From: Nostoc sp. TCL240-02 | Lineage (GTDB): Bacteria; Cyanobacteriota; Cyanobacteriia; Cyanobacteriales; Nostocaceae | NCBI RefSeq assembly: GCF_013343235.1 | Contig: NZ_CP040094.1 | Coordinates: 1,984,501 to 2,048,500, forward strand | Direction: 5' to 3' | Length of the DNA stretch: 64,000 nt | Shown: positions 44,486 through 54,469 of the stretch, piece after piece | Layout of the letters: each line of letters starts with the position of its first letter | Numbering within the stretch: the first letter of the stretch is position 1 | Translations under genes and position numbers: made by a program | Notes under the pieces: model-generated | The model's database searches: none | Told to the model about the DNA's origin: nothing | What the model saw: the letters and a program-made list of their open reading frames with translations, nothing else

Positions 44486-45718
44486 ATGAAAAGACGTGAC
44501 TTCTTAATCCAAAGTGGAATTTTTTCCACTTCCGCGATCGCAGCTATAGCTAGCAATGCTTGGGTGGCTAGATCCGCTACCCAAAATAGTAACCAGAAGC
44601 GCTTAATTGTAATTTTCCTTCGTGGCGCGGTAGACGGTTTAAACATCGTAGTTCCTTACTCAGAGACAGCTTACTATCAAGCCCGACCGCAAATTGCTAT
44701 TCCCCAACCAGGGAAGGAAGGGGGAGTAATAGATTTAGATGGACGCTTTGGGTTGCATCCAGCATTAGCTACTTTGATACCAGAATGGCAGCAGAACAGC
44801 TTGGCATTTGTTCATGCTTGTGGTTCTCCCGATCCAACTCGCTCTCACTTTGATGCTCAACAATATATGGAAAACGCTACTCCTGGCAACAAGCATACTC
44901 AGGATGGTTGGATGAATCGTTTACTAGGGGTGATTTCTCAAAAAACACCCATTCAAGCAGTAAGCGTTGGAGAAACAACACCCTGGATTTTTTCTGGCCG
45001 AATGCCTGTAGCTAACATTGCATCAGGGAGGAATGCTAAGAGACCTCTGCCAATAGATCGTCCTCAATTAGCAGCAGCATTCGATCGACTTTATAGCAGT
45101 AATGATGCTTTAAGTCAGACCTATCACCAAGGACGAATGGCGCGTCAGGCGATCATGAGTGACCTAGATAGTGAAATGAATTTGGCGAATAATGGTGCGC
45201 CTTCACCTGATGGTTTCGCCAGCGATGCCCAACGATTAGCGCAACTAATGCTCAAAGATTCCAGAATTGAGTTAGGGTTTATGGCTTTGGGGGGTTGGGA
45301 TACTCATGTCAATCAAGGTAGCACTGAAGGACAGTTAGCTCGGAACTTAAAAAAATTGGGTAATGGTTTGGCAGCTTTAGTCAAAAGTTTGGGGAGCGTT
45401 TACCAGAATACAATAATTGTTGTAATGTCCGAGTTTGGTCGTACAGTCAAGCAAAATGATAACGGTGGTACTGACCACGGTCATGGGAATGTTATGTGGG
45501 TTTTGGGCGGTCAAATTCGCGGCGGTAAAGTTTACGGTGAATGGCCTAGCCTATCTACAGCCCAACTTTATCAAGGTAGGGACTTGGCTATTACCACTGA
45601 TTTTCGGGATGTTATCTCTGCTGTGTTAGAAGATCATCTACATCTTAATGAAGCAAAATTGAATCAAGTGTTGCCAAATTATGCATCTACTCAGAAAGTA
45701 GCATTAATTGTCAAGTAA
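44486..45718 (+). CDS. DUF1501 family exported protein
   Basis: The 410-residue protein has a Tat-like N-terminus (MKRRDFLIQSGIFSTS) followed by an alkaline-phosphatase-like fold: LIVIFLRGAVDGLNIVVPY, GSPDPTRSHFDAQQYME, MALGGWDTHVNQG and VVMSEFGRTVKQNDNGGTDH, GHGNVMWVLGG. These include the metal-site-like Asp/His residues of DUF1501. It forms a conserved pair with DUF1800 and closes the operon. A double-arginine motif would fit export in folded form. Confidence 0.93.
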   Translation: MKRRDFLIQSGIFSTSAIAAIASNAWVARSATQNSNQKRLIVIFLRGAVDGLNIVVPYSETAYYQARPQIAIPQPGKEGGVIDLDGRFGLHPALATLIPEWQQNSLAFVHACGSPDPTRSHFDAQQYMENATPGNKHTQDGWMNRLLGVISQKTPIQAVSVGETTPWIFSGRMPVANIASGRNAKRPLPIDRPQLAAAFDRLYSSNDALSQTYHQGRMARQAIMSDLDSEMNLANNGAPSPDGFASDAQRLAQLMLKDSRIELGFMALGGWDTHVNQGSTEGQLARNLKKLGNGLAALVKSLGSVYQNTIIVVMSEFGRTVKQNDNGGTDHGHGNVMWVLGGQIRGGKVYGEWPSLSTAQLYQGRDLAITTDFRDVISAVLEDHLHLNEAKLNQVLPNYASTQKVALIVK

Positions 45719-46157
45719 GCAATTCTGACCATTACCTTTGATGAGTCTCCGGTGGCAACCGTCAAACTAGAATGAGTTGGTTGCTGAAGCTGTGTCAAAT
45801 TATGATTGAGATTAGCGATCGCTTCCACTGCTAGAAAAAATCCCCTTTCGATAATATGTTTTGGAGTCAGAATAGGATACGTTCGATTCAGCATTGGAAT
45901 CAGACTACTAGGCCAATTTACACCTAAATAAATTGGTAATAATTCAGGAGTCAGAATAGTTGAAGAATCAGAAGAATACTTAATAAATTAGTTAAAGGGA
46001 GAAAACTTTTTGTTTTTCTCCCTTTAATGTTGGTGCAAGATTTTAAAATCTGAGTTGTACTATGCTTATTTATCAAATTACAGGTCAACAATGAAACTAC
46101 CAGGCAGTTATAAAATTGTGAATGCTGAAAGAGTTGGTGTAGTAGATTATATCTTGA
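45719..46157. other. Intergenic region with possible gene scraps
   Basis: On the minus strand an open stretch (about 45719-45940) reads ELLPIYLGVNWPSSLIPMLN and ERGFFLAVEAIANLNHNL; it has the look of coding sequence but I do not recognise it and it lacks clear ends. On the plus strand, 46091-46192 reads MKLPGSYKIVNAERVGVVDY, possibly the N-terminus of a DUF6883-like toxin-system protein. Neither is supported enough to call a gene. Confidence 0.3.
45992..46027. terminator. Strong hairpin, terminator-like
   Basis: TTAAAGGGAGAAAA (45992-46005) pairs with TTTTCTCCCTTTAA (46014-46027) over 14 bp around a short loop. It lies 270 bp after the DUF1501 stop, with A-rich and T-rich sides so that it can work in both directions. 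Confidence 0.55.
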
Positions 46158-46476
46158 TTATTTTTTCACAAATAGATTGGTCATCGGTCTAACTCCTTTA
46201 GTCGTGTCATTAGCAGAGTTTAAGTATTCATAGATGCCAAAAGCATCTTCAGTAGTTCGTAGCAATGAGTAGTGATTATAGGGTGTGTTATCTACAATGC
46301 GCTGTGAGGCGTGATTAGTAATCACAATCGTCGCAATGTGACCGCCGCCAAAGTTAGCTTTGCTATCAGGATCGAAACCACAACAACCTTGAATTTGGGC
46401 TTTGTCAGGAGGATTACTATCTTCATCCCAAGTAATAATAATCGCATTGTTGCCAGACTCAGACCACAACTTAGAA
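46158..46476 (-). pseudogene. Phosphoesterase (acid-phosphatase/phospholipase C-like), C-terminal remnant
   Basis: The minus strand reads KLWSESGNNAIIITWDEDSN, GGGHIATIVITNHASQ, NTPYNHYSLLRTTEDAFGIY and ends KGVRPMTNLFVKK. WDE, GGGHI and YNHYSLLRTxED belong to the alkaline-phosphatase-like phosphoesterase family. Everything upstream is replaced near 46476 by the module B kinase fragment, so this junction marks the left edge of the duplicated segment. Confidence 0.78.
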
Positions 46477-49400
46477 GGAGCAAACCGGGCGGATGAACCG
46501 TTTACTCGATTACCGCACCGATTTTTACTCCCTTGGTGTGACATTTTACGAACTGCTAACCGGACATCTGCCGTTTCCCACAACCGACATACTTGAGTTA
46601 GTCCACTGTCATATAGCTAAACAGCCTGTTCCACCTCATGAAATAAATACAACGATTCCTAAGCCAGTTTCAGATATCATTTTCAAACTGATGGCGAAAA
46701 ATGCAGAAGATCGCTCTGTTCCACCTCATGAAATAAATACAACGATTCCTAAGCCAGTTTCAGATATCATTTTCAAACTGATGGCGAAAAATGCAGAAGA
46801 TCGCTATCAGAGTGCTTGGGGAATCAAAGCAGATTTAGAAATCTGTGCTGAATTAGCAGAAATCTGTCAAATCTCTAGCATTCAACTTGGGTTTCAAGAC
46901 GTTTCGGGTAAGTTTCAAATTCCCCAAAAACTGTATGGACGGGACAAGGAAGTTGCAATGTTACTGGCGGCGTTTAATCGCGTAGCGTGTTCAGAGTCAA
47001 ATTGCGTCGCTACTTTATCAAAGAATTCGGAACACAGAGAACAAGCGGGCAATCCAAAATTCCAAGTCGAAATGATGTTGGTATCTGGCTATGCTGGCAT
47101 TGGGAAATCTGCGTTAGTGCAGGAAATCTATAAACCAATTACCCAAAAGCGCGGCTATTTTATCTCTGGTAAATTTGATCAATTTCAGCGCAATATTCCC
47201 TACAGCGCGATCGCATCTGCCCTGCAAAAATTGGTGCAGCAAATACTTGGCGAACCAAATGACAAAGTGCAACAGTGGCGATCGCACCTTCTAATAGCTT
47301 TAGAAACCAACGGACAAATTATCATTGATGTGATCCCGGAAGTTGAATTAATTATTGGTAAGCAGCCACCCGTCCCAGAAATTGGAGCAACTGAAGCTCA
47401 AAATCGCTTTCATCGAATCTTTGGGCAGTTTGTGCGGGTGTTTTGTTCAGAATCACATCCCCTGGTGATCTTCTTAGATGATTTGCAGTGGATAGACTCA
47501 GCAACGCTGAAGTTAATCGAGTTGATGCTCCTTGATGAGCAAACCCAATCACTATTTTTGATTGGAGCCTATCGAGATAATGAAGTAAATCAAACGCATC
47601 CATTAGCATTAATGCTAGAAAAACTGCGAAAAAAAGGGGCAGTGCTTCAAGAAATTATCCTGACACCATTAACGCTCTTGCCGTTGAGTCAGTTAATTGC
47701 CGAGACGCTACATCACAATATTGACAATGTTCATTCTTTAGCTGAGTTGGTATTGCGTAAAACTGAGGGCAATCCTTTTTTGTCAATGAATTCTTGAGGA
47801 CGTTGTCTAGCGAAAATTTGTTGACCTTTGATTCAGAACATTTAAGTTGGCAGTGGAACATAGCTCAGATCCAAGCCCAAAACATCACTGATAATGTTGT
47901 GGAGTTGATGCTGATTAAGTTGAAGAAACTGCCAGAGAATACACAGAAAATTCTCCGGTTAGCTGCTTGCATCGGTGCTGAATTTAATTTAGATACGCTA
48001 TCGATTGTTTGTGATCAACCACCTGAAACGGGTTTTCAAGATTTACTAACAGCCATACAAGTTGGATTAATTCAACCACTATCTGAATTAAATGAAAACT
48101 TGTTAATTCAAGAATATAAGTTTCTGTACGACCGCGTGCAGCAAGCCTCATACAAATTAATCGATGAGTCGCACAAAAAAGTTGTTCATCTCCAAATTGG
48201 TCGTAATATTCTTGGAAAAACTTTGCCGGAGCGACTATCAGACCGACTGTTTGAAATTGTCGATCATCTTAATCATGGAATTGAGCTTGTTGCAGATCAA
48301 CCTGAACGCAATGAAATTGCTAGATTAAATTTAATCGCCGGACAGAAAGCAAAGGCTGCGATTGCCTATAGTATGGCTCAAAAATATTTAGCCACAGCAA
48401 GAGTTTGGCTAGCAGCTTCTAGCTGGCAAACAAACTATGACCTGACATTAGAGTTATATTTAGAAACAACAGAAGTCGCGTACTTGTGTGGCGATTTTGA
48501 GCAGGTAGAACACTGGGCGGCGATCGTTCTACAATCAGCCAAAACCATTTTTGACATCGTGAAAGTTTACGAAGTCAAAATTCAAACTAACATCGCGCAG
48601 AACCAGCCATTAGAAGCAATCAACACTGGATTGCAAGTTTTGCAGCAACTAGGAATCAGTTTTCCTGAAACGCCAACTCAGTCAGACATTCAGCTTGAGC
48701 TAGATGCGATCGCATCACTCTTTAGTGAGAAACAGATTAAAGACTTGATCCATTTGCCGGAAATGACCGAGCCAGACAAATTAGCAGCAATGCGAATCTT
48801 ATCTAGAATTACGATTACGGCCTGGATTGCCGCTCCTGATTTAATGGTCTTATTGGTATCTAAACAAGTCAGCTTATCATTCGAGCATGGAAATTCCTTT
48901 GCGTCTTCCTTTGCTTATGCCAACTTTGGATTAATTCTGTGTGGAAAGGTCGAAGATATCGAGACTGGCTACGAGTTTGGACAGTTAGCTTTAAGGCAGT
49001 TGTCACAACCTAAGTCCCATTCACTCAGAGCTAGAACATCGCTCATCGTGAATACCTTCATTATTCATTGGAAAGATCATCTGAGAGACACATTACAACC
49101 ATTACTAGAAGTCTATCAAAGTTGGCTAGAAACCGGGGATTTAGAGTTTGCCGCCTATGGCGCTCGCTCTTATTGCTTTAACTCCTATGTTGTCGGAAAC
49201 GAACTCGTGGAGGTTGAACGCGAAATGGCGGCATATAATGAAGCACTTGGTCAAATCAAACAGGAAACAGCACTAACCTGGAATCAAACATTTCACCAGG
49301 CGATCGCAAATTTAATGGGATACTCGGTCAACCCAACCCGTTTAGTTGGCAAATTCTACAATGAGGAGAATGGATTGCCACAACACGAAGCAGCAAATGA

Positions 49401-51137
49401 TGGAACTGCAATCTTTGATGTCTATTTTAATAAACTTTTCTTGTGCTACCTATTTTCTGAGTATGCTCAGGCAGTTGAAAACTCAATCATAGCAGAACGT
49501 TATTTAATCCGAATAACAGGTACACCTATTGCGCCTTTTTACTACCTATATGATGCTTTGACAAGACTCGTAACATACCCTGAAAGCAGCGCTCAAGCGC
49601 AAGAGAAAATCTTCGAAAAAATTGCGGTTAGCCAGGATAAAATAAAGCAATGGGCACATTATGCGCCCATGAATCATTTGCATAAATATCATTTAGTGCA
49701 ATCAGAAACTGCACGAGTTTTGGGTCAGTTGCTTGAGGCAGAAGAATTCTACGAGCAAGCAATTCTTGGGGCCAAAGACAACGAGTATTTGCAAGAAGAA
49801 GCATTAGCTTATGAATTAGCTGCTAAACATTATTTGGCAAGAGGTAGAGAAAAAATCGCCCAAACTTACATGAAGGAAGCACATTACTGCTATGAACGAT
49901 GGGGAGCATCTGCAAAGGTGAAAGATTTAGAAAGTCGCTATCCCCAGCTATTTCCTCAATCGTCGGGCATGGCTTCCACGCAAATCCGCATCACTGCTGG
50001 AACTAACTCTAATACCTCACATATCGCTTTCGACTTAGCGACGGTGATGAAAGCTTCCCTTGCGATTTCGAGTAAGATTGAACTGGATCAGTTGCTCAGT
50101 TCTCTGATGCAGATATTAATTGAGAATGCAGGCGCACAAAACGGATGTCTGCTTTTGGAAAACTCAGGAGAATGGGCGATCGAAGCTGCTTGTGAACTGA
50201 ATGATGGTGAGCAAGTCTGTGCTACGCAAGTCCTACAATCTATCCCAACTACAAATTATCTTCCTGAATCAATTATTAATTATGTGATTCGTACTCATGA
50301 ATGTGTCATTTTAAATGATGCTACTCGTGAAGGTAATTTTATTAATGAGTCATATATTCAACACAATCAAACTCAATCAATCTTATGTTTACCTCTGCTC
50401 AATCAAAGTAAGCTAGTGGGGGTGTTATATCTAGAAAATCAATTGGCATCTGGGGCATTTACACCAGAGCGAGTCTCCTTCCCTGCGGGAGGCTGCGCCA
50501 ACGGAGACATGCGATCGGAGCTTTTCAAGACATCACAGAACGCAAACAAGCAGAACACCTCTTAGCCAATTACAACCGCACTCTAGAGCAACAGGTAGCA
50601 GAACGAACTTCCGCTTTACAAAAAAGCGAAGCCGCACTGCGCGATGTCTACGACAAGCTTCGCTTACGCGAACAAGAATTACGACTAATCACCGACGCTC
50701 TACCAGTTCTTATCAGCTACGTGGATACAAATCAGCGCTATCGGTTTGTTAACCGTACTTATGAGGTTTGGTTTAACCTTAGTCGAGATGAGATTTTGGG
50801 CAAATCTGTTCATGAACTTCTGGGTGAGACGGTTTATCAACGGGTTGAGCCGTATATCAATCAAGTATTTGAAGGTCAAACTGTAACTCTGGAAGCAGAA
50901 ATTCCCTTTTCACTGGGTAAAAGGTGCATCAGTGCTACCTTGATCCCCGATGGCGATCGCAATACTCAAGTGAGAGGATTCTACAGTCTAATGACAGACA
51001 TTAGCGAACAGCGAAACGCTGCACTGCGCGAACAAAAACGCGCCGAGCAAGCCTCAATTCTGGAAGAACGCAACCGCATGGCGCGAGAAATTCACGATAC
51101 GCTAGCCCATCCCCATCACAACACTTTCTGCCTGTAG
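46477..51137 (+). pseudogene. Hybrid Ser/Thr - histidine kinase paralogue, decayed (module B)
   Basis: Homology to the kinase at 4092 starts mid-kinase domain (GRMNRLLDYRTDFYSLGV) and covers the AAA ATPase (GYAGIGKSA, IFLDDLQWID), TPR-like region, GAF1, PAS2 and the phosphoacceptor helix (MAREIHDTLA). Defects are: N-lobe and HRD/DFG motifs missing; a 90-bp tandem duplication at 46626; loss of one T near 47780 that shifts the frame; deletion of about 425 bp near 50507 that joins GAF1 to the end of PAS1 and shifts the frame; no GAF2 or PAS3; and an abrupt end after DTLA at about 51107, with the ATPase domain lost. The regulator downstream is intact, so it may now answer to another kinase. Confidence 0.9.
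46626..46805 (+). repeat. Exact 90-bp tandem duplication in the module B kinase
   Basis: The unit 46626-46715 is repeated at 46716-46805. It encodes 30 residues (VPPHEINTTIPKPVSD and FKLMAKNAEDRS) once more in frame. The paralogue at 4092 has one unit. The lack of differences points to a recent slippage or unequal exchange. Confidence 0.92.
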
Positions 51138-51227
51138 AGGCAGGGGAATTAAACCCCTAAACTTTGTTAAAAATGCACTGGTTATAAAGGCAATGTGTAG
51201 TAACTTAATTTCTAATTCTGAATAATT

Positions 51228-51857
51228 ATGAGCCAATCAACGAATATTCGGGTTCTGATTGTTGACGATCACTCCATTGTCAGGCAAGGATTGACAACCA
51301 TCATTAACCGTGACCCAGAGATGACGGTGATTGCTCAAGCAGAAGATGGACAAAAGGCGATCGCGCTTTTTCGTCAATACCAACCAGATGTAACGCTAAT
51401 GGATTTACGAATGCCCCAGATGGCAGGAGTTGAAGCCATTACTGCTATTTGTGCTGAATTTAAAGCTGCCCGAATTGTTGTGCTAACTACCTACGATGGT
51501 GATGAAGATATTTATCGCGGATTGCACGCAGGCGCTAAAGGATATTTGCTCAAAGATGCTAAACCCAACGAACTTCTGAGTGCCATTCGCACAATTCATC
51601 GCGGTCAGCAGTATATTCCACCCGAAGTAGGGGCAAAACTAGTGCAGAGGATGAGCAATCCAGAACTGAGTGAGCGAGAGCTAGATGTACTCCGTTTAAT
51701 GGCGCAAGGAATGAGTAATTTAGAAATTAGCAGTACTTTGAGTATCGGTGAAAGCACCGTTAAATCTCACGTTAATCGAATTTTGAGTAAATTGGGAGTT
51801 AGCGATCGCACTCAAGCCGTGATTATTGCTGTTAAACGAGGGATTGTCAACTTGTAA
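51228..51857 (+). CDS. NarL/FixJ-type response regulator (module B)
   Basis: The 209-residue protein is intact. Its receiver has D13/D14, D59 (LMDLRMP) and YLLKDAK; the LuxR-type domain is LSERELDVLRLMAQG, IGESTVKSHVNRILSKL. It is very like the module A regulator, including RDPEMTVIAQAEDGQ. The kinase just upstream is broken, so this regulator is an orphan in its own locus and may be phosphorylated by the module A or C kinase (inference). Between kinase end and start (51138-51227) lies a hairpin CTGCCTGTAGAGGCAG. Confidence 0.94.
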   Translation: MSQSTNIRVLIVDDHSIVRQGLTTIINRDPEMTVIAQAEDGQKAIALFRQYQPDVTLMDLRMPQMAGVEAITAICAEFKAARIVVLTTYDGDEDIYRGLHAGAKGYLLKDAKPNELLSAIRTIHRGQQYIPPEVGAKLVQRMSNPELSERELDVLRLMAQGMSNLEISSTLSIGESTVKSHVNRILSKLGVSDRTQAVIIAVKRGIVNL

Positions 51858-51911
51858 TATCAATTTTGCAATAGATATCTATACAATTAAATTTTCCCTT
51901 GTTAAAGCTCT

Positions 51912-52222
51912 GACTTTTCACGGTATCTGGAAAACCTCTCTCTAAATCTCTCTCCTACAAGGCTACGGTGTACACACATCTCTGTAGAAACCCAAAATCG
52001 TTGGAGATCCCCCTAAATACCCCGATAAATTGGGGGACTTTAAGAGACTTTTGCCCCCTTTTTTAAGGGGGGTTGGGGGGATCAAAAGCCTATGAGGCCA
52101 CTCTCAAAGACTTGTGTGTACACCGTAGCTCCTACAAGGAGAGAGACTTTGAATTTTCCCCCTTCCCGACGCGGGAAGGGGGTTAGGTCTTTCATAAGGT
52201 TTTTTACATAACGTGAAAAGTC
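51912..52222. repeat. Outer foldback element (GACTTTTCACG ends) holding a nested family 2 element
   Basis: GACTTTTCACG (51912-51922) and CGTGAAAAGTC (52212-52222) are perfect inverted ends. Inside, arms with CTCTCTCC and GGAGAGAG continue the pairing. A family 2 element is inserted in the middle with its own 9-bp duplication. No coding sequence. Confidence 0.7.
51962..52129. mobile_element. Foldback element family 2, second copy, 9-bp target duplication
   Basis: The 168-bp element has ends GCTACGGTGTACACACA and TGTGTGTACACCGTAGC (perfect). TCCTACAAG is duplicated at 51953-51961 and 52130-52138. The interior holds an AGATCCCCCTAAAT and CCCCCTTTTTTAAGGGGGG palindrome and lacks the 21-bp units of the 19921 copy. 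Confidence 0.85.
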
Positions 52223-52230
52223 AGGTTAAG

Positions 52231-52445
52231 GCTACCATGTACACACAAATCTTTTAAAGTTACTACGTAATCTAAATTAAGTTAATTTTTGCAGGTCGAT
52301 GCAACAAAGGTGCAGGTCGATGCAACAAAGGTGCAGGTCGATGCAACAAAGGTGCAGGTCGATGCAACAAAGGTGCAGGTCAATGCAATAAAGGTGCAGG
52401 TCGATGCAACAAAGGCGCAGGTCGATGCAATAAAGGCGCAAGGGG
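52231..52445 (+). repeat. Family 2 left end followed by about eight 21-bp tandem repeats
   Basis: GCTACCATGTACACACAAA (52231 on) is a family 2 left end. From about 52290 the unit GCAGGTCGATGCAACAAAG plus GT repeats about eight times with few changes, to about 52442. The unit is 21 bp, two helical turns, so each copy shows the same DNA face; read as codons it gives QVDATKV repeats, but no ribosome site or family supports a protein. No right end is seen, so this copy is truncated. Confidence 0.75.
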
Positions 52446-52482
52446 AGCATCTCAACTTTTGCAAATATAACAGGCAATTAGA

Positions 52483-52609
52483 AATTGCGGCTACACAAAC
52501 CAAGTCCGCCTACTGCGCTTCTCTGCGAGACGCTTTGCGAACGCGCACCACGCGGACTCAAAGAATTTTAAACCCACGCAGGTGGGTTTTGTCTGTATAG
52601 CCGCGAATT
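52483..52609. repeat. Foldback repeat with terminator-like hairpin
   Basis: Inverted ends AATTGCGGCTA (52483-52493) and TAGCCGCGAATT (52598-52609). Inside, AAACCCAC (52570-52577) and GTGGGTTT (52582-52589) form a perfect hairpin followed by T. A GC-rich short repeat (TTCTCTGCGAGACGC) is inserted in the left arm. The rest up to 52890 is leader sequence shared with 16753-16966. Confidence 0.6.
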
Positions 52610-52740
52610 CCATTGCCTGGGCAGGTGTATTTTTACTTTAGTTGAAATGTAGATTCCAACTTTAGTTGGAGCCAACCTTCCATTTTGAGATGGACTGATT
52701 TATCAATCACTCTATTGAGTAAAAGTTTCAACTTTTAGGG

Positions 52741-52749
52741 GACGACAAG
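52741..52749 (+). promoter_or_regulatory. GACGACAAG motif, upstream of the DsbA-like gene of module B
   Basis: It stands 141 bp before the chosen GTG start, in a leader similar to that of the module A copy. Confidence 0.4.
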
Positions 52750-52890
52750 TTAGAGTTAATTGCATATATTTAATTCAGGCAAACATTGATTGCAACTTAG
52801 TTGCAATCAATGTTTGTTTTACACAAAGAAAGTAGAAAGAGGGTTGCATACTCAACGCTGGCGACGAGCATACGACCGTCGGAGGTATCA

Positions 52891-53448
52891 GTGACTTTTG
52901 ACCCTGACCGCAGTTTGTTATTCGTCCCACCTTCAACACAAGATCGCATAAAAGGTGTGCTGAATGCCACAGTAGTGCTTGTGATGTATGGGGACTATGA
53001 ATGTTCTCAAAGTGCGGACGTTTACAGGCTGATTAAAGTCATTGGGCGACAGCTTAGTATTTCTTTGGGGGAGAATTATTTGTGTTTCATCTTCCGTCAT
53101 TTTCCACAGATAGAGATTCATTCTCATGCTCAACGTGCGGCTGAAGCAACTGAAGCGGCTGCTGTCCAAGGTCAATTTTGGCCAATGCATAAAATGCTGT
53201 TCGACCATCAACAAGAGTTGGGAAATGGCTATCTGGTGGAGTACGCCAATAATCTAGGACTTGATATTTCCCAATTTCTACAAGATATATCTAAAAAAGT
53301 GTACATCGATTGCATCAATGAAGATATTGAAAGTGGATTACACAGTGGAGTAACATCTGCCCCAGCACTGTTTATTAATGGAATTCGGTATAGCAATCGC
53401 TGGACTGTTAAACAGATAATGGCAGCCATTGTTGCTGCAAATAATTAA
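52891..53448 (+). CDS. DsbA-like thioredoxin-fold protein with CSQS active site (module B)
   Basis: The GTG at 52891 has GGAGG 5 bp upstream and makes the protein 185 residues, equal and co-linear with the module A copy; upstream TTG 52801 and ATG 52810 are less likely. Fold markers are MYGDYECSQS, FIFRHFP, GQFWPMHKML and SAPALFING. The active site is C38-S-Q-S41: nucleophilic Cys kept, resolving Cys lost, as in module A but with a different middle residue. The consistent CxxS suggests selection for a monothiol function rather than random decay (inference). Confidence 0.86.
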   Translation: MTFDPDRSLLFVPPSTQDRIKGVLNATVVLVMYGDYECSQSADVYRLIKVIGRQLSISLGENYLCFIFRHFPQIEIHSHAQRAAEATEAAAVQGQFWPMHKMLFDHQQELGNGYLVEYANNLGLDISQFLQDISKKVYIDCINEDIESGLHSGVTSAPALFINGIRYSNRWTVKQIMAAIVAANN

Positions 53449-53508
53449 GGTTTTGGATTCTTATCCCAACAAGTATTTCACCGGGGAGTATTCCATAATT
53501 TCTATACG

Positions 53509-53517
53509 GACGACAAG
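53509..53517 (+). promoter_or_regulatory. GACGACAAG motif, 45 bp before the intact hydrolase
   Basis: TCTATACGGACGACAAGAAC lies at the same distance from the start codon as in the module A copy (17570). Confidence 0.4.
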
Positions 53518-53562
53518 AACCAGAGATTTGAGCAATTTAGCAAGAATACAAAGGCGATCGCC

Positions 53563-54372
53563 ATGATAGTTTTTACATGGAAAAAAGTTAAAAAATTGTT
53601 GCTGTGGTTATTTGCATTAAGTGTTGTCGTTGGGATATCAATGCATCCAACATCAGCCACTTCCAAGGAATTACCTCAAGCGTCCAACTCTAAACCTGCG
53701 ATCGTTCTCGTTCATGGGGCTTATGCTGATGGTACATCATGGCAACACGTTATTCCATTGTTGGAGCAGGATGGCTACAGAGTGACTGCTGTGCAGATTC
53801 CGCTCACCTCGCTTGCTGATGATGTGGCAACGACGAAGCGGGTGATTAATAATCAAAAAGGTTCCGTTGTTGTGGTTGGACATTCCTATGGTGGAAATGT
53901 GATCACGGGTGCAGCAGCTGGCAATCCACAGGTGAAAGCTTTGGTTTATGTTAATGCTTTTGCACCAGATGTCGGTGAAAAGACGAGTGATTTGAATAAA
54001 AGGTACGCAGCACCTCCGATTAATACGGCGATCGTGTCTGATGCTGCAAACTTTCTCTATATCGATCGCGGGAAGTTTCACGAATTTTTTGCCCAGGACA
54101 TATCGAAGGCTGAGGCGCGAGTAATGGCAGCAACCCAAAAGCCGATCGCCAGCGCCGCGTTTGAGCAATCACTGAATGAAATCGCATGGAAAACGATTCC
54201 TTCCTGGTTTATCGTGACTCAAAGCGATCGCGCCATCAACCCTGAACTTCAACGATTTATGGCTAAACGGATTGGTGCTAAGACAAGCGAAGTTAACTCC
54301 AGTCATGTTCCTTTTATCTCTCATCCAAAAGAGGTTGCCAAAGTGATTAAAGCAGCAAGCACGGCTCTGTGA
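53563..54372 (+). CDS. Secreted alpha/beta hydrolase, intact copy (module B)
   Basis: The 269-residue protein begins with a signal peptide (KLLLWLFALSVVVGISMHP, cleavage probably after TSA). It continues with AIVLVHGAYADGTSW (oxyanion loop), the nucleophile elbow VVGHSYGGNVI (S108) and a C-terminal SSHVPFISHPKEV carrying the catalytic His. This resembles small esterases of the salicylate-binding-protein-2/methylesterase type. It should act in the periplasm. The homologous gene at 17624 lost the Ser elbow, so this is the only working copy. It leads into the SnoaL-like gene after 97 bp. Confidence 0.9.
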   Translation: MIVFTWKKVKKLLLWLFALSVVVGISMHPTSATSKELPQASNSKPAIVLVHGAYADGTSWQHVIPLLEQDGYRVTAVQIPLTSLADDVATTKRVINNQKGSVVVVGHSYGGNVITGAAAGNPQVKALVYVNAFAPDVGEKTSDLNKRYAAPPINTAIVSDAANFLYIDRGKFHEFFAQDISKAEARVMAATQKPIASAAFEQSLNEIAWKTIPSWFIVTQSDRAINPELQRFMAKRIGAKTSEVNSSHVPFISHPKEVAKVIKAASTAL

Positions 54373-54469
54373 AGTAATCCCAATTTAACGATTTTTTAGT
54401 GAGCCAAGTCCTGCGAACCAATGAGACGCTTGAGAACTGGTCTATCACTTAAAAGGAAAACTCAAAACT

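Noticed and set aside
45719..45940. A minus-strand gene downstream of DUF1501.
   Set aside because: The open stretch looks coding but has no recognisable family, start or ribosome site; left as unresolved in the region entry.
52290..52442. Possible CRISPR array from evenly spaced repeats.
   Set aside because: The 21-bp units are directly adjacent with no unique spacers.
52289..52600. A protein of repeated QVDATKV heptapeptides.
   Set aside because: The repeats are explained by a 21-bp tandem DNA array inside a foldback element; there is no ribosome site, and the opposite strand is equally open (IALTCTF-type repeats).
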